Origin: Pseudomonadota bacterium
Lineage (GTDB): Bacteria; Pseudomonadota; Gammaproteobacteria; Magnimaribacterales; D2472
Direction: 5' to 3'
DNA length: 6,241 nucleotides
NCBI GenBank assembly: GCA_010024215.1
Contig: RGHK01000056.1
Coordinates: 1 to 6,241 of the forward strand
The translations under genes were made by a program, and so were the position numbers. This document shows, one piece after another, positions 1-6,241 of the stretch (positions within the stretch are counted from its first letter, which is position 1; the number at the start of each line of letters is the position of its first letter). A model generated the notes under the pieces. That model did no database searches and was not told the origin of the DNA. It saw only the letters and a list, made by a program, of their open reading frames with translations.

Positions 1-33
1 TCTGCAACAGAAATCGCAAATTCTATAAAATAA
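1..33 (+). CDS. 3' end of an upstream gene, possibly rseB/mucB (partial)
   Basis: Frame 1 reads ten codons, S-A-T-E-I-A-N-S-I-K, and then a TAA stop at 31-33, 18 bases before the next start. The pattern T-x-x-I-A-x-S-I resembles, from memory, the C-terminal end of RseB/MucB, the periplasmic regulator of the anti-sigma-E factor, which lies just upstream of mucD in Pseudomonas-like genomes. Ten residues are too few for a firm call. An unrelated gene, or non-coding sequence with a chance open frame, remains possible. Confidence 0.35.
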   Translation, partial: SATEIANSIK

Positions 34-51
34 AAACAAAACTAAAAAAGT

Positions 52-1452
52 ATGATAAATAAAATAAAAAACTTAACATTAATATTTATTTGTAATTTAT
101 TTGTTACAAATCTTTATAGTGCTTTGCCTGAAAATATCTCAGAGCTTGTGGAAGATGCAGCGCCTGCAGTTGTGAACATTACTTCTAAAAAAGAGATTTC
201 ACAAAGACAATCATATGGTTATGGTGGAATTCCAGATGAAATGCTTGAAAGATTTGGTATTCCTAGGCAATTTAGAGAGATGCCTCAAGAAAAAAGAGAG
301 GCGGTTTCTTATGGATCTGGTTTCATATTAAAAGATAACTACATAATGACAAATTATCATGTTGTTGAAGATGCTACTGAGGTTATTGTTTCATTGTCTG
401 ATAGAAGGGAATTTATTGCTGAGATTGTTGGAGTTGACCCTCTTTCTGATTTAGCTCTTTTAGTAGTTGAGGGCAAAGATTTACCTAAAGTAGAAACAGG
501 TAATAGTGATAGTTTAAAAGTTGGTGATTGGGTTGTTGCTATTGGTTCTCCATTTAGTTTTGATTTTTCTGTTACAGCGGGAATTGTTAGTGCAAAAGGA
601 AGAAGTATTCAAAATAATAATATTGGAAATTATGTTCCTTTTTTACAAACAGATGTTGCAATTAATCCAGGTAATTCAGGAGGACCTTTATTTGACTTAG
701 ATGGAAAAGTGGTAGGTATAAATTCTCAAATATACTCAAGAAGTGGAGGTTACCAAGGATTGGCTTTTGCAATACCAATTAATGTTGCTATTGATGTGGC
801 AAACCAGATCATTGAAAAGGGTGAAGTCTCAAGAGGTTACCTTGGTGTAAGGATGAGCGAAGTTGATAGTGATCTTGCTGACGCTCTCGGTATGAAGAAG
901 CCCTATGGTGCCCTGATTAATGATGTTGAAGAAGGAGAATCAGCTGATAATGCTGGATTGCTTCCGGGTGATGTCATAATTGAATTCGATAACAAAGAGA
1001 TTAAATTTAGTTCGGATTTGCCACATGTTGTTGGTCAAATTCAACCAGATACAAATGCTACAGCTAAGATAATAAGAGACGGTGATGAGATTGAACTTGA
1101 TTTTGTATTAGGAGAACTTCCTGTCAATAAAGAATCTTTTGTTCCAGCTAAATCTCAAACCTCTTCAGACCCAATTGGGATAAAGGTAGCAGAAATAGAT
1201 AGAGAGAACCCCACGATGGCAAATCTTCCAGATGGTGTAATTGTTTCAAGGGTTAATCCTGGATCGCCTGCTTCCGGGAGAGTTACAAGAGGCGATCTTA
1301 TTACTATGATCCAATATAAGGGTAAAAAGTATGCAATTTATGATGTTGAATCTTATGAGGAGGCACTAGAAAGCTTTTCTTCTGGAAATAAAATAGCTCT
1401 TCATCTTAATAGAAACGGTAGTCGTATAATCAGGTCTATTACTTTAAATTAG
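52..1452 (+). CDS. mucD: Periplasmic Do-family serine protease/chaperone, MucD/DegP type
   Basis: This 466-residue HtrA-family protease degrades or refolds damaged envelope proteins in the periplasm. Residues 1-23 form a signal peptide (lysines at 4 and 6, hydrophobic core about 8-22), and the likely mature start near A24-L-P-E resembles the mature start of MucD. The trypsin-like domain spans about 30-255 with a complete triad: H103 in NYHVVEDA, D133 in DPLSDLALL and S209 in NPGNSGGPL. PDZ1 (about 260-352) opens with the peptide-carboxylate loop GYLGV at 262-266. A linker precedes PDZ2 (about 374-462). The loop at about 50-86 is short and has no cysteines, unlike the disulphide-bearing loop of E. 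coli DegP. Length and the position upstream of lepA match MucD of Pseudomonas, so I prefer that symbol to degP. No clear Shine-Dalgarno precedes ATG 52. The stop is TAG. Confidence 0.93.
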   Translation: MINKIKNLTLIFICNLFVTNLYSALPENISELVEDAAPAVVNITSKKEISQRQSYGYGGIPDEMLERFGIPRQFREMPQEKREAVSYGSGFILKDNYIMTNYHVVEDATEVIVSLSDRREFIAEIVGVDPLSDLALLVVEGKDLPKVETGNSDSLKVGDWVVAIGSPFSFDFSVTAGIVSAKGRSIQNNNIGNYVPFLQTDVAINPGNSGGPLFDLDGKVVGINSQIYSRSGGYQGLAFAIPINVAIDVANQIIEKGEVSRGYLGVRMSEVDSDLADALGMKKPYGALINDVEEGESADNAGLLPGDVIIEFDNKEIKFSSDLPHVVGQIQPDTNATAKIIRDGDEIELDFVLGELPVNKESFVPAKSQTSSDPIGIKVAEIDRENPTMANLPDGVIVSRVNPGSPASGRVTRGDLITMIQYKGKKYAIYDVESYEEALESFSSGNKIALHLNRNGSRIIRSITLN

Positions 1453-1479
1453 AGTATAAATCTTTTCATTTACTCCTAT

Positions 1480-1506
1480 ATTGCAGCTATTGGCTGTAAA
1501 ATAGCC
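1480..1506 (+). promoter_or_regulatory. Alternative small hairpins in the lepA leader
   Basis: The gap before lepA (1453-1513) contains three mutually exclusive inverted repeats. The first pairs 1481-1487 with 1493-1499 (7 bp including one G-U, 5-base loop). The second pairs 1486-1491 with 1500-1505 (6 bp, 8-base loop). The third pairs GGCT 1492-1495 with AGCC 1503-1506. They end 8 to 15 bases before ATG 1514, where a ribosome would bind. No U-run follows, so they do not look like an intrinsic terminator. No conserved promoter is evident: TATAAA at 1455-1460 and TATATT at 1477-1482 lack a convincing -35 partner. Function is unproven; such short stems can arise by chance. Confidence 0.2.
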
Positions 1507-1513
1507 TCACCTT

Positions 1514-4105
1514 ATGAAAAATATTAGAAATTTCTCTGTAATTGCGCATATCGATCACGGTAAATCTACTTTATCAGATAGATTAATAGAGTTTTGCGGG
1601 GGTCTAACTGCAAGAGAAATGTCAGAACAGATCTTGGACTCAATGGATATTGAGCGTGAAAGAGGTATCACCATTAAGGCTCAAGCAGTAACTTTAGAAT
1701 ATAAAAAAGATGATGTTAGCTATCAATTAAATTTTATTGATACACCAGGTCATGTTGATTTCTCGTATGAGGTATCTAGATCATTATCAGCATGTGAAGG
1801 GGCTTTATTGGTTGTTGATGGCTCTCAAGGTGTAGAGGCGCAAACCTTAGCAAATTGTTATACAGCAGTCGATCAAGGTTTGGAAGTTGTTCCTGTTATA
1901 AATAAAATTGATTTACCCCAAGCTGAACCAGAACGGGTAAAAAAAGAAATTGAGGACATGATTGGTATTAATGCAGAAACAGCACCATTGGTTAGCGCAA
2001 AAACTGGATTGGGAATAGAAGAGTTACTTGATGAATTGGTTTCAAATATTCCGCCACCAGAAGGAAGCCCAACTGAGCCATTACAGGCATTGATTGTAGA
2101 TTCATGGTTTGACTCATACCTTGGAGTTGTTTCTTTAATCAGGATAAAAAATGGAACTATTAAAACTGGTCAAAAGTTTAAAATTCATTCAACCGGACAA
2201 TCTCATAACGTTGATGAGATTGGGATTTTTTCTCCAAAAAAAATTAAGAAACAAATATTATCTGCTGGAGAAGTTGGTTACTTAGTAGCTGGAATAAAAA
2301 ATATTAAAGGTGCTCCTGTTGGTGATACGATTCTTGACGTATCAAATGAATCTATTGAACCCTTGCCAGGTTTTAAAAAAGTTAATCCAAAAGTTTTTGC
2401 ATCAATGTTTACAGTTAATTCTGATGATTATGAAAGGTTTAGGGATGCACTATCAAAACTCATTCTTAATGATTCATCTTTAGTATATGAACCTGAGGTA
2501 TCAGATGCACTTGGCTTTGGATTTAGATGTGGTTTCTTAGGCACACTTCACATGGAAGTCATAAGAGAAAGACTAGAAAGAGAATATGATTTAGATCTAA
2601 TTTCAACAGCACCATCTGTAGAGTATGAAGTGCTAAAAACAGATGGAGAAATAATAAAAATTGACAATCCATCACAGCTTCCTGTTCCGAATGATATTGA
2701 TGAAATACGAGAGCCAATAGTCAATACAACTATTTTGACCCCTAATGAATATGTTGGAAGTGTTATAACTTTATGCACTTCAAAAAGAGGTGTTCAAAAA
2801 GATATGACTTATTTTGGTAACCAAGTTTCAATAGTATTCGAAATGCCGTTATCAGCAGTTATTGTTGATTTTTTTGATCAAATCAAATCATCAACCAAAG
2901 GTTTTGCATCAATTGAATACTCACTAATAGGATTTTTTAAATCAGAATTAACAAAAATTGATATTTTAATAAACAATCAAAAAATTGATGCTTTATCAAT
3001 GATAGTTCATAAGTCATTTTCAACCCAAAAGGCTAGAGAAATTGCTTCAAATCTTCAGAAGTTAATTCCACGGCAGATGTTTGATGTTCCTATTCAGGTT
3101 GCTCTTGGATCAAAGATAATTTCAAGAGAAACTGTTAAAGCTCAGGAGAGTAAGTTGATAAGTGATCCAATTTTTATAATCTCTGTTATAGGCATGACTT
3201 TTGTCCTTGGATCATGGATAAAAAGCGTAATTAACAACGAGAGCAATGAAAATAATTTTGTTGTAAAAAATAGTTCTTCACTATCAACTATTTTTGGTTT
3301 GCTAATGCTTTACAGTATTTTTGTTAATGCTGGTGACTTAGGTATTGTTTTATTAATTGCGTCGATAGTTTCATTAATAGTGCTTTTAATTGGTTTTGTT
3401 GTTAAAAATGAAGTAATTTTATCTACCTCTCGTGGTTATTTTATTCCTATTTTTTTAATTTTTATATTAAGGACTTTTATATACGAACCGTATCAAATAC
3501 CATCAGGATCAATGATGCCTGGTCTAAAAGTTGGGGATTTTCTTCTTGTTGATAAAAATTCTTACGGATATAAAGTCAACAGAATCGGTTTGCCAATAAG
3601 AGACAATAACAATCCTGAATATGGAGATGTAGTTGTTTTTGTTCCACAGCACAATCCTGTTCCTTACGTTAAGAGATTAATTGGAAAACCCGGGGATGTT
3701 ATTAGGATAATTAATAAACAAGTTTATGTTAATGGAGAACCAATCGCAAAAACCTTTGTTAAATCTCAGGAAGAAACTATCACAAAACGATATAGAGACT
3801 TATCTGGAAACATTACCCAAAGAGAGCAAGATGTAATTGTTGATCTATTTTATGAAAAGCATGGCGATAAAACATATATAGTTAGAAATATTAGAAATGA
3901 AAATATTCAATACCCATCCGAATGGGAGGTGCCACAAGGACACTTCTTTGTAATGGGAGATAATAGAGATAACTCAAACGATAGTACTAAAGATGTAGGC
4001 TTTGTTCCAAGAGAGAATTTTTTTGGTGAAGCAAGCTATTTATTTATGACATGGGAATGCTGGACATGCTTACCTTATTTTAGCAGGGTAGGTAAAATTA
4101 ATTGA
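1514..4105 (+). CDS. lepA-lepB: LepA (EF4) fused in frame to signal peptidase I (LepB); LepA tail missing
   Basis: One open frame of 863 codons encodes two proteins that are normally separate. Residues 1-543 are LepA, a ribosome-associated translational GTPase. They show G1 AHIDHGKST (11-19), RGIT (50-53), DTPGH with catalytic H80 (76-80), NKID (130-133) and SAK (161-163). Domain II lies at about 188-275 and domain III at about 290-370, including GFGFRCGFLG (334-343). The EF-G domain V-like region is about 398-485, and the LepA-specific C-terminal domain starts near 486. It follows the family through IISRETVKA (535-543), then loses the last 56 or so residues (usual length about 600), including the basic CYGGD/KQKEGKKRMK tail that reaches toward the peptidyl transferase centre. 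The frame then enters LepB. A bifunctional protein, a truncated LepA with separately started LepB, or an assembly error are all possible. ATG 1514 gives the standard LepA N-terminus but has no Shine-Dalgarno. The stop is TGA 4103-4105. Confidence 0.85.
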   Translation: MKNIRNFSVIAHIDHGKSTLSDRLIEFCGGLTAREMSEQILDSMDIERERGITIKAQAVTLEYKKDDVSYQLNFIDTPGHVDFSYEVSRSLSACEGALLVVDGSQGVEAQTLANCYTAVDQGLEVVPVINKIDLPQAEPERVKKEIEDMIGINAETAPLVSAKTGLGIEELLDELVSNIPPPEGSPTEPLQALIVDSWFDSYLGVVSLIRIKNGTIKTGQKFKIHSTGQSHNVDEIGIFSPKKIKKQILSAGEVGYLVAGIKNIKGAPVGDTILDVSNESIEPLPGFKKVNPKVFASMFTVNSDDYERFRDALSKLILNDSSLVYEPEVSDALGFGFRCGFLGTLHMEVIRERLEREYDLDLISTAPSVEYEVLKTDGEIIKIDNPSQLPVPNDIDEIREPIVNTTILTPNEYVGSVITLCTSKRGVQKDMTYFGNQVSIVFEMPLSAVIVDFFDQIKSSTKGFASIEYSLIGFFKSELTKIDILINNQKIDALSMIVHKSFSTQKAREIASNLQKLIPRQMFDVPIQVALGSKIISRETVKAQESKLISDPIFIISVIGMTFVLGSWIKSVINNESNENNFVVKNSSSLSTIFGLLMLYSIFVNAGDLGIVLLIASIVSLIVLLIGFVVKNEVILSTSRGYFIPIFLIFILRTFIYEPYQIPSGSMMPGLKVGDFLLVDKNSYGYKVNRIGLPIRDNNNPEYGDVVVFVPQHNPVPYVKRLIGKPGDVIRIINKQVYVNGEPIAKTFVKSQEETITKRYRDLSGNITQREQDVIVDLFYEKHGDKTYIVRNIRNENIQYPSEWEVPQGHFFVMGDNRDNSNDSTKDVGFVPRENFFGEASYLFMTWECWTCLPYFSRVGKIN
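3144..3157 (+). promoter_or_regulatory. Internal Shine-Dalgarno and TTG start for lepB
   Basis: AGGAG at 3144-3148 is followed after six bases by TTG at 3155-3157, which is in frame with LepB (codon 548 of the long frame). This is the best-spaced Shine-Dalgarno and start pair in the window: the starts of mucD, lepA and era have none, and those of rnc and recO have only weak purine stretches. It lies immediately after LepA homology ends. Caution: AGGAG also occurs by chance inside coding sequence here (for example near 1358), and at about 676 it is even followed by a spaced TTG, so the motif alone is not proof. Confidence 0.5.
3155..4105 (+). CDS. lepB: Signal peptidase I as a probable independent product
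   Basis: This is the LepB part of the long frame, 316 residues if started at TTG 3155. It is the inner-membrane serine/lysine protease that removes signal peptides from exported proteins on the periplasmic side. In long-frame numbering, four hydrophobic segments lie at about 552-569, 590-606, 609-630 and 642-657. The catalytic domain follows with IPSGSMMP (nucleophile S666), YGDVVVF (703-709), YVKRLIGKPGD (general base K720) and GDNRDNSNDS (815-824). It ends with PYFSRVGKIN, typical of gammaproteobacterial LepB. Four hydrophobic segments are more than the two of E. coli LepB. Loop charges (K570, K585, K631 and R640 cytoplasmic) place the N-terminus outside, which fits a short free N-tail better than a fused LepA. 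Alternative internal starts are ATG 3194, which would cut the first segment, and ATG 3305, which lies inside the second. Confidence 0.6.
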   Translation: MISDPIFIISVIGMTFVLGSWIKSVINNESNENNFVVKNSSSLSTIFGLLMLYSIFVNAGDLGIVLLIASIVSLIVLLIGFVVKNEVILSTSRGYFIPIFLIFILRTFIYEPYQIPSGSMMPGLKVGDFLLVDKNSYGYKVNRIGLPIRDNNNPEYGDVVVFVPQHNPVPYVKRLIGKPGDVIRIINKQVYVNGEPIAKTFVKSQEETITKRYRDLSGNITQREQDVIVDLFYEKHGDKTYIVRNIRNENIQYPSEWEVPQGHFFVMGDNRDNSNDSTKDVGFVPRENFFGEASYLFMTWECWTCLPYFSRVGKIN

Positions 4106-4770
4106 TGTCCTATAAAGATCTTCAAACCCAATTGAGCTACAACTTCAAGGACAAAGAGTTGTTAGAGCTGGCTTTTACACATAAAAGTTATAGCAACAGT
4201 CAAAATAACGAACGATTAGAATTTTTAGGCGACTCAATTTTAAATTCAGTTATTTCTAAGTACCTATTTGATAGATTTGATAATGAAAAAGAGGGCTTGT
4301 TAACTAGAATGCGAGCTTTTTTAGTAAAAGCAGAGACGCTTATCACTAAAGCTGAAGAATTATCACTAGATAAGTACATTAAACTCTCCAAAGGAACTGC
4401 TAATTTATCCAAAGAGAGGAAAAATTCTATTTTAGAAGACGCCTTTGAAGCCTTAATTGGTGCAATTTTTATTGATGGAGGTTGGGATATTGCTAATGAA
4501 GTAATACTTTCAATCTTTAATACAGATCTTAAATCTCTTTCATCAGAAATGAATTTCAAAGATGCAAAGACAGAATTGCAAGAACTATTTCAATCAATGA
4601 AATATGAATTACCAAAATACAATACTAAAGAAATTGAAGGCGGTGAATTCACATGCTTGGTTTCATATAATGGATTGACATTCGAAGCCAAAGGCAATTC
4701 AAAAAGAGCTGCAGAAACCAATGTAGCCATCAAATTATTATCTCAAATTAAAAATACTTCTAATGAATAA
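4105..4770 (+). CDS. rnc: Ribonuclease III
   Basis: This 221-residue double-strand-specific endoribonuclease processes the rRNA precursor and structured mRNAs. Residues 1 to about 147 are the catalytic domain, with the signature NERLEFLGDSIL at 35-46 (E39, D43) and DAFEALIGAIF at 112-122 (D112, E115), giving the four metal-binding acidic residues. The double-stranded RNA-binding domain spans about 151-219, from DAKTELQELFQ to KRAAETNVAIKLL. Length is close to the 226 residues of the E. coli enzyme. I chose ATG 4105, which shares one base with the TGA of the preceding frame (TGATG), a typical arrangement for coupled re-initiation. An in-frame TTG lies at 4102 but would add only one residue. 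A weak GGGTAGGT stretch at about 4085-4092 is the only possible ribosome site. Confidence 0.96.
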   Translation: MSYKDLQTQLSYNFKDKELLELAFTHKSYSNSQNNERLEFLGDSILNSVISKYLFDRFDNEKEGLLTRMRAFLVKAETLITKAEELSLDKYIKLSKGTANLSKERKNSILEDAFEALIGAIFIDGGWDIANEVILSIFNTDLKSLSSEMNFKDAKTELQELFQSMKYELPKYNTKEIEGGEFTCLVSYNGLTFEAKGNSKRAAETNVAIKLLSQIKNTSNE

Positions 4771-5668
4771 AAGTTACTGTGGATATATTTCAATTGTTGG
4801 TAAGCCAAATGTAGGTAAATCAACAATAATTAATCATATTCTTGGCAAAAAAATATCAATAACTTCACGTAAATCACAAACTACTAGAAATAATATTTTA
4901 GGAATAAAAACTTCAGGTAATAAACAAATGATTTTTGCTGATACCCCCGGAATGCATATCAAATCGCCTAAAGTTATGAACAAGGTTCTAAATAGGTCTG
5001 CAGAAAGTTTAATTGAAGACTCCGATATTATTTTATTTGTTATTCAAAGGCTGACTCTAGATAGGGAAGATCTATTAGTTCTAAATAAGCTCAAAGAAGC
5101 TAAATCGAAAGTTATTTGTGTTTTAAATAAAATCGATCAAGTTACCGATAAAAATAAATTATTACCTTTAATGCAGAGATTATCGCAAGAATATGATTTT
5201 CTGGACATATTACCAATATCGGCATTAAACAATGATGGTATTGATGAATTAGAAAGTTTAATAATGAAGTATCTGCCAGAAAATGAACATCTATATGGCA
5301 AAGACTCTATAAAAAGTGCGCATAAAGATATTTTTATGGTTTCAGAGCTTATTAGAGAAAAAATCATTCGCAAACTAGGAGACGAATTGCCACATGACAC
5401 ATTTGTTCAAGTTGAATTGTTTAATGAAGAGGAAAATATTATTAATATTCATGCAGTTATATATGTTGTTAGAAGCAGTCAAAAACAAATTGTCATTGGC
5501 AGAGGTGGCTCAACTTTAAAAAAAATCGGTCAGCAAGCAAGAGAAGAGATAGAAGAGTATTTTAATAAAAAAGTTTTCTTGAAAACCTGGGTAAAAGTTA
5601 AGAAAAACTGGAATACGGATTCAGATTATCTGCAAAGTCTTGGTGTGGGTGGAAGCTATGAATCATAA
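4763..5668 (+). CDS. era: GTPase Era
   Basis: Era is a GTP-binding protein that docks on the 3' end of 16S rRNA and promotes 30S maturation. At 301 residues it has the same length as E. coli Era. The GTPase domain shows GKPNVGKS (13-20), the switch I segment SQTTRN (38-43), DTPGM (60-64), NKID (122-125) and SAL (153-155). The C-terminal KH RNA-binding domain spans about 205-285, with its GxxG loop as GRGG (246-249) and the closing KTWVKVKKNW (274-283). DTPGM, where DTPGL or DTPGI is usual, is a minor variation. The start ATG 4763 lies inside the end of rnc (8-base overlap) with no Shine-Dalgarno, so translation is probably coupled to rnc. The N-terminus KSYCGYISIVGKPNVGKS aligns directly with gammaproteobacterial Era, which supports this start. 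Confidence 0.97.
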   Translation: MNKSYCGYISIVGKPNVGKSTIINHILGKKISITSRKSQTTRNNILGIKTSGNKQMIFADTPGMHIKSPKVMNKVLNRSAESLIEDSDIILFVIQRLTLDREDLLVLNKLKEAKSKVICVLNKIDQVTDKNKLLPLMQRLSQEYDFLDILPISALNNDGIDELESLIMKYLPENEHLYGKDSIKSAHKDIFMVSELIREKIIRKLGDELPHDTFVQVELFNEEENIINIHAVIYVVRSSQKQIVIGRGGSTLKKIGQQAREEIEEYFNKKVFLKTWVKVKKNWNTDSDYLQSLGVGGSYES

Positions 5669-6241
5669 CGAATGGGATGATTGTTTTTTATTACATCAAA
5701 GATCCCATGGTGAAACCAGTCTTATTGCTGATGTTTTTACAAAAAAAAATGGCAAAATATCCATAATCGCAAAAGGTGCAAAAAAACCAAAATCGAAATA
5801 TTTTGGATATTTATCACCTTTTGTAAAATTAAAAATTACTTATTCTGGCAGGTCTGATTTAAAAACTTTAACTAATATTGATAGAGATTTTTCGTACTCA
5901 TCAAATAATTTATCAAAAACCACATACAGTCTTTTATATATCAATGAATTGCTGGTTCGATTATTACCAAAAGACGCAGCTCAAGAGGATTTATTTAATT
6001 TATATGAAAACTTCTTAATAGATATTCATTCCGGAGATGATGTTGAGCTTACACTTAGGCATTTTGAATTTGATCTTTTGGATTTGCTTGGCTATGGATT
6101 AAATTTTGATAGTGAGATTAATGAGGATAAATTTATAGATCCAAATAAAACTTATTCGTTTATCCCAGAAAGTGGATTTAGCGAATCAAAAGCATCAAAC
6201 TTTTCTGGCAAAGATATTATTAATATTAAAAATAGAAAATT
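5658..6241 (+). CDS. recO: DNA repair protein RecO (partial, 3' end outside window)
   Basis: RecO acts with RecR to load RecA onto SSB-coated single-stranded DNA in RecF-pathway gap repair. The window holds 194 codons of a family protein usually about 230-240 residues long. An N-terminal OB-fold spans about 1-76, with LLHQRSHGETSLIADVFT (11-28) and the KGAKKPKSK stretch (39-47). The helical domain follows, with the conserved YSLLYINELLVRLL (91-104) and LRHFEFDLLDLLGYGLNF (132-149). These match E. coli RecO segments such as LYINELLSRVL and LRRFELALLGHLGYGVNF. ATG 5658 overlaps the end of era by 11 bases, with a weak GGTGGAAG purine run just upstream. There is no zinc-binding cysteine cluster in the visible part. 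The frame is open to the right edge. An A9 run lies at 5741-5749. Confidence 0.95.
   Translation, partial: MNHNEWDDCFLLHQRSHGETSLIADVFTKKNGKISIIAKGAKKPKSKYFGYLSPFVKLKITYSGRSDLKTLTNIDRDFSYSSNNLSKTTYSLLYINELLVRLLPKDAAQEDLFNLYENFLIDIHSGDDVELTLRHFEFDLLDLLGYGLNFDSEINEDKFIDPNKTYSFIPESGFSESKASNFSGKDIINIKNRK

Noticed and set aside
676..693. AGGAGG followed by TTG inside mucD as an internal start
   Set aside because: It falls within the active-site GNSGGPL codons, whose sequence is fixed by the protease motif; nothing suggests a separate product.
1455..1482. TATAAA and TATATT as -10 boxes of a lepA promoter
   Set aside because: No acceptable -35 hexamer lies 16-18 bases upstream, and such hexamers are common at this base composition.
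2548..2778. 76-codon open frame on the minus strand inside lepA
   Set aside because: It lies wholly within well-conserved LepA coding sequence and its translation resembles no family I recognise; it is an antisense shadow.
2984..3000. Inverted repeat ATTGAT-N5-ATCAAT within lepA
   Set aside because: It encodes conserved LepA residues and is the kind of short palindrome expected in AT-rich coding DNA; no U-run or intergenic position supports a terminator.
4102..4104. TTG as the rnc start
   Set aside because: ATG follows at the next codon, overlapping the upstream TGA; the TTG adds one residue and has no better ribosome site.
4200..4559. 119-codon open frame on the minus strand inside rnc
   Set aside because: It is antisense to the RNase III catalytic domain, serine- and isoleucine-rich as expected of a shadow frame, with no ribosome site or recognisable domain.
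5137..5400. 87-codon open frame on the minus strand inside era
   Set aside because: It is antisense to the Era GTPase/KH region and has no recognisable protein features.

Overview
The window is a gene-dense, AT-rich stretch (roughly one third G+C by eye) with every gene on the + strand. The order is a MucD/DegP-type periplasmic protease, lepA, lepB, rnc, era, recO. This is the housekeeping order known from gammaproteobacteria such as Pseudomonas (mucD-lepA-lepB-rnc-era-recO). The very low G+C, short gaps and overlapping genes suggest a streamlined gammaproteobacterium, for example a marine SAR86-like lineage. That placement is inference from gene order and composition; no marker gene was tested.

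Layout: bases 1-33 carry what may be the last ten codons of an upstream gene (possibly rseB/mucB). mucD follows at 52-1452. A 61-base gap (1453-1513) holds small mutually exclusive hairpins and no clear Shine-Dalgarno. One uninterrupted reading frame at 1514-4105 then encodes LepA (EF4) joined to signal peptidase I (LepB). The rnc start overlaps the end of that frame by 1 base, era overlaps rnc by 8, and recO overlaps era by 11 and runs off the right edge. No gene-free stretch exceeds 61 bases, and I see no tRNA, rRNA, CRISPR array, mobile element or terminator.

The unusual point is the lepA-lepB junction. LepA is collinear with its family up to about residue 543, then lacks the roughly 56-residue basic C-terminal tail and its stop codon. 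The frame runs directly into a four-hydrophobic-segment LepB with all catalytic boxes intact. Just past the junction sits AGGAG followed six bases later by an in-frame TTG, so LepB may still be made on its own. Membrane topology also favours separate LepB synthesis. The join could be a real deletion, a lineage-specific fusion, or an assembly or sequencing error; the window alone cannot decide.

Together the genes cover envelope proteostasis (MucD), translation (LepA), protein export (LepB), RNA processing (RNase III), 30S assembly (Era) and recombinational repair (RecO). The overlaps from the lepB end onward imply one transcript with coupled translation.
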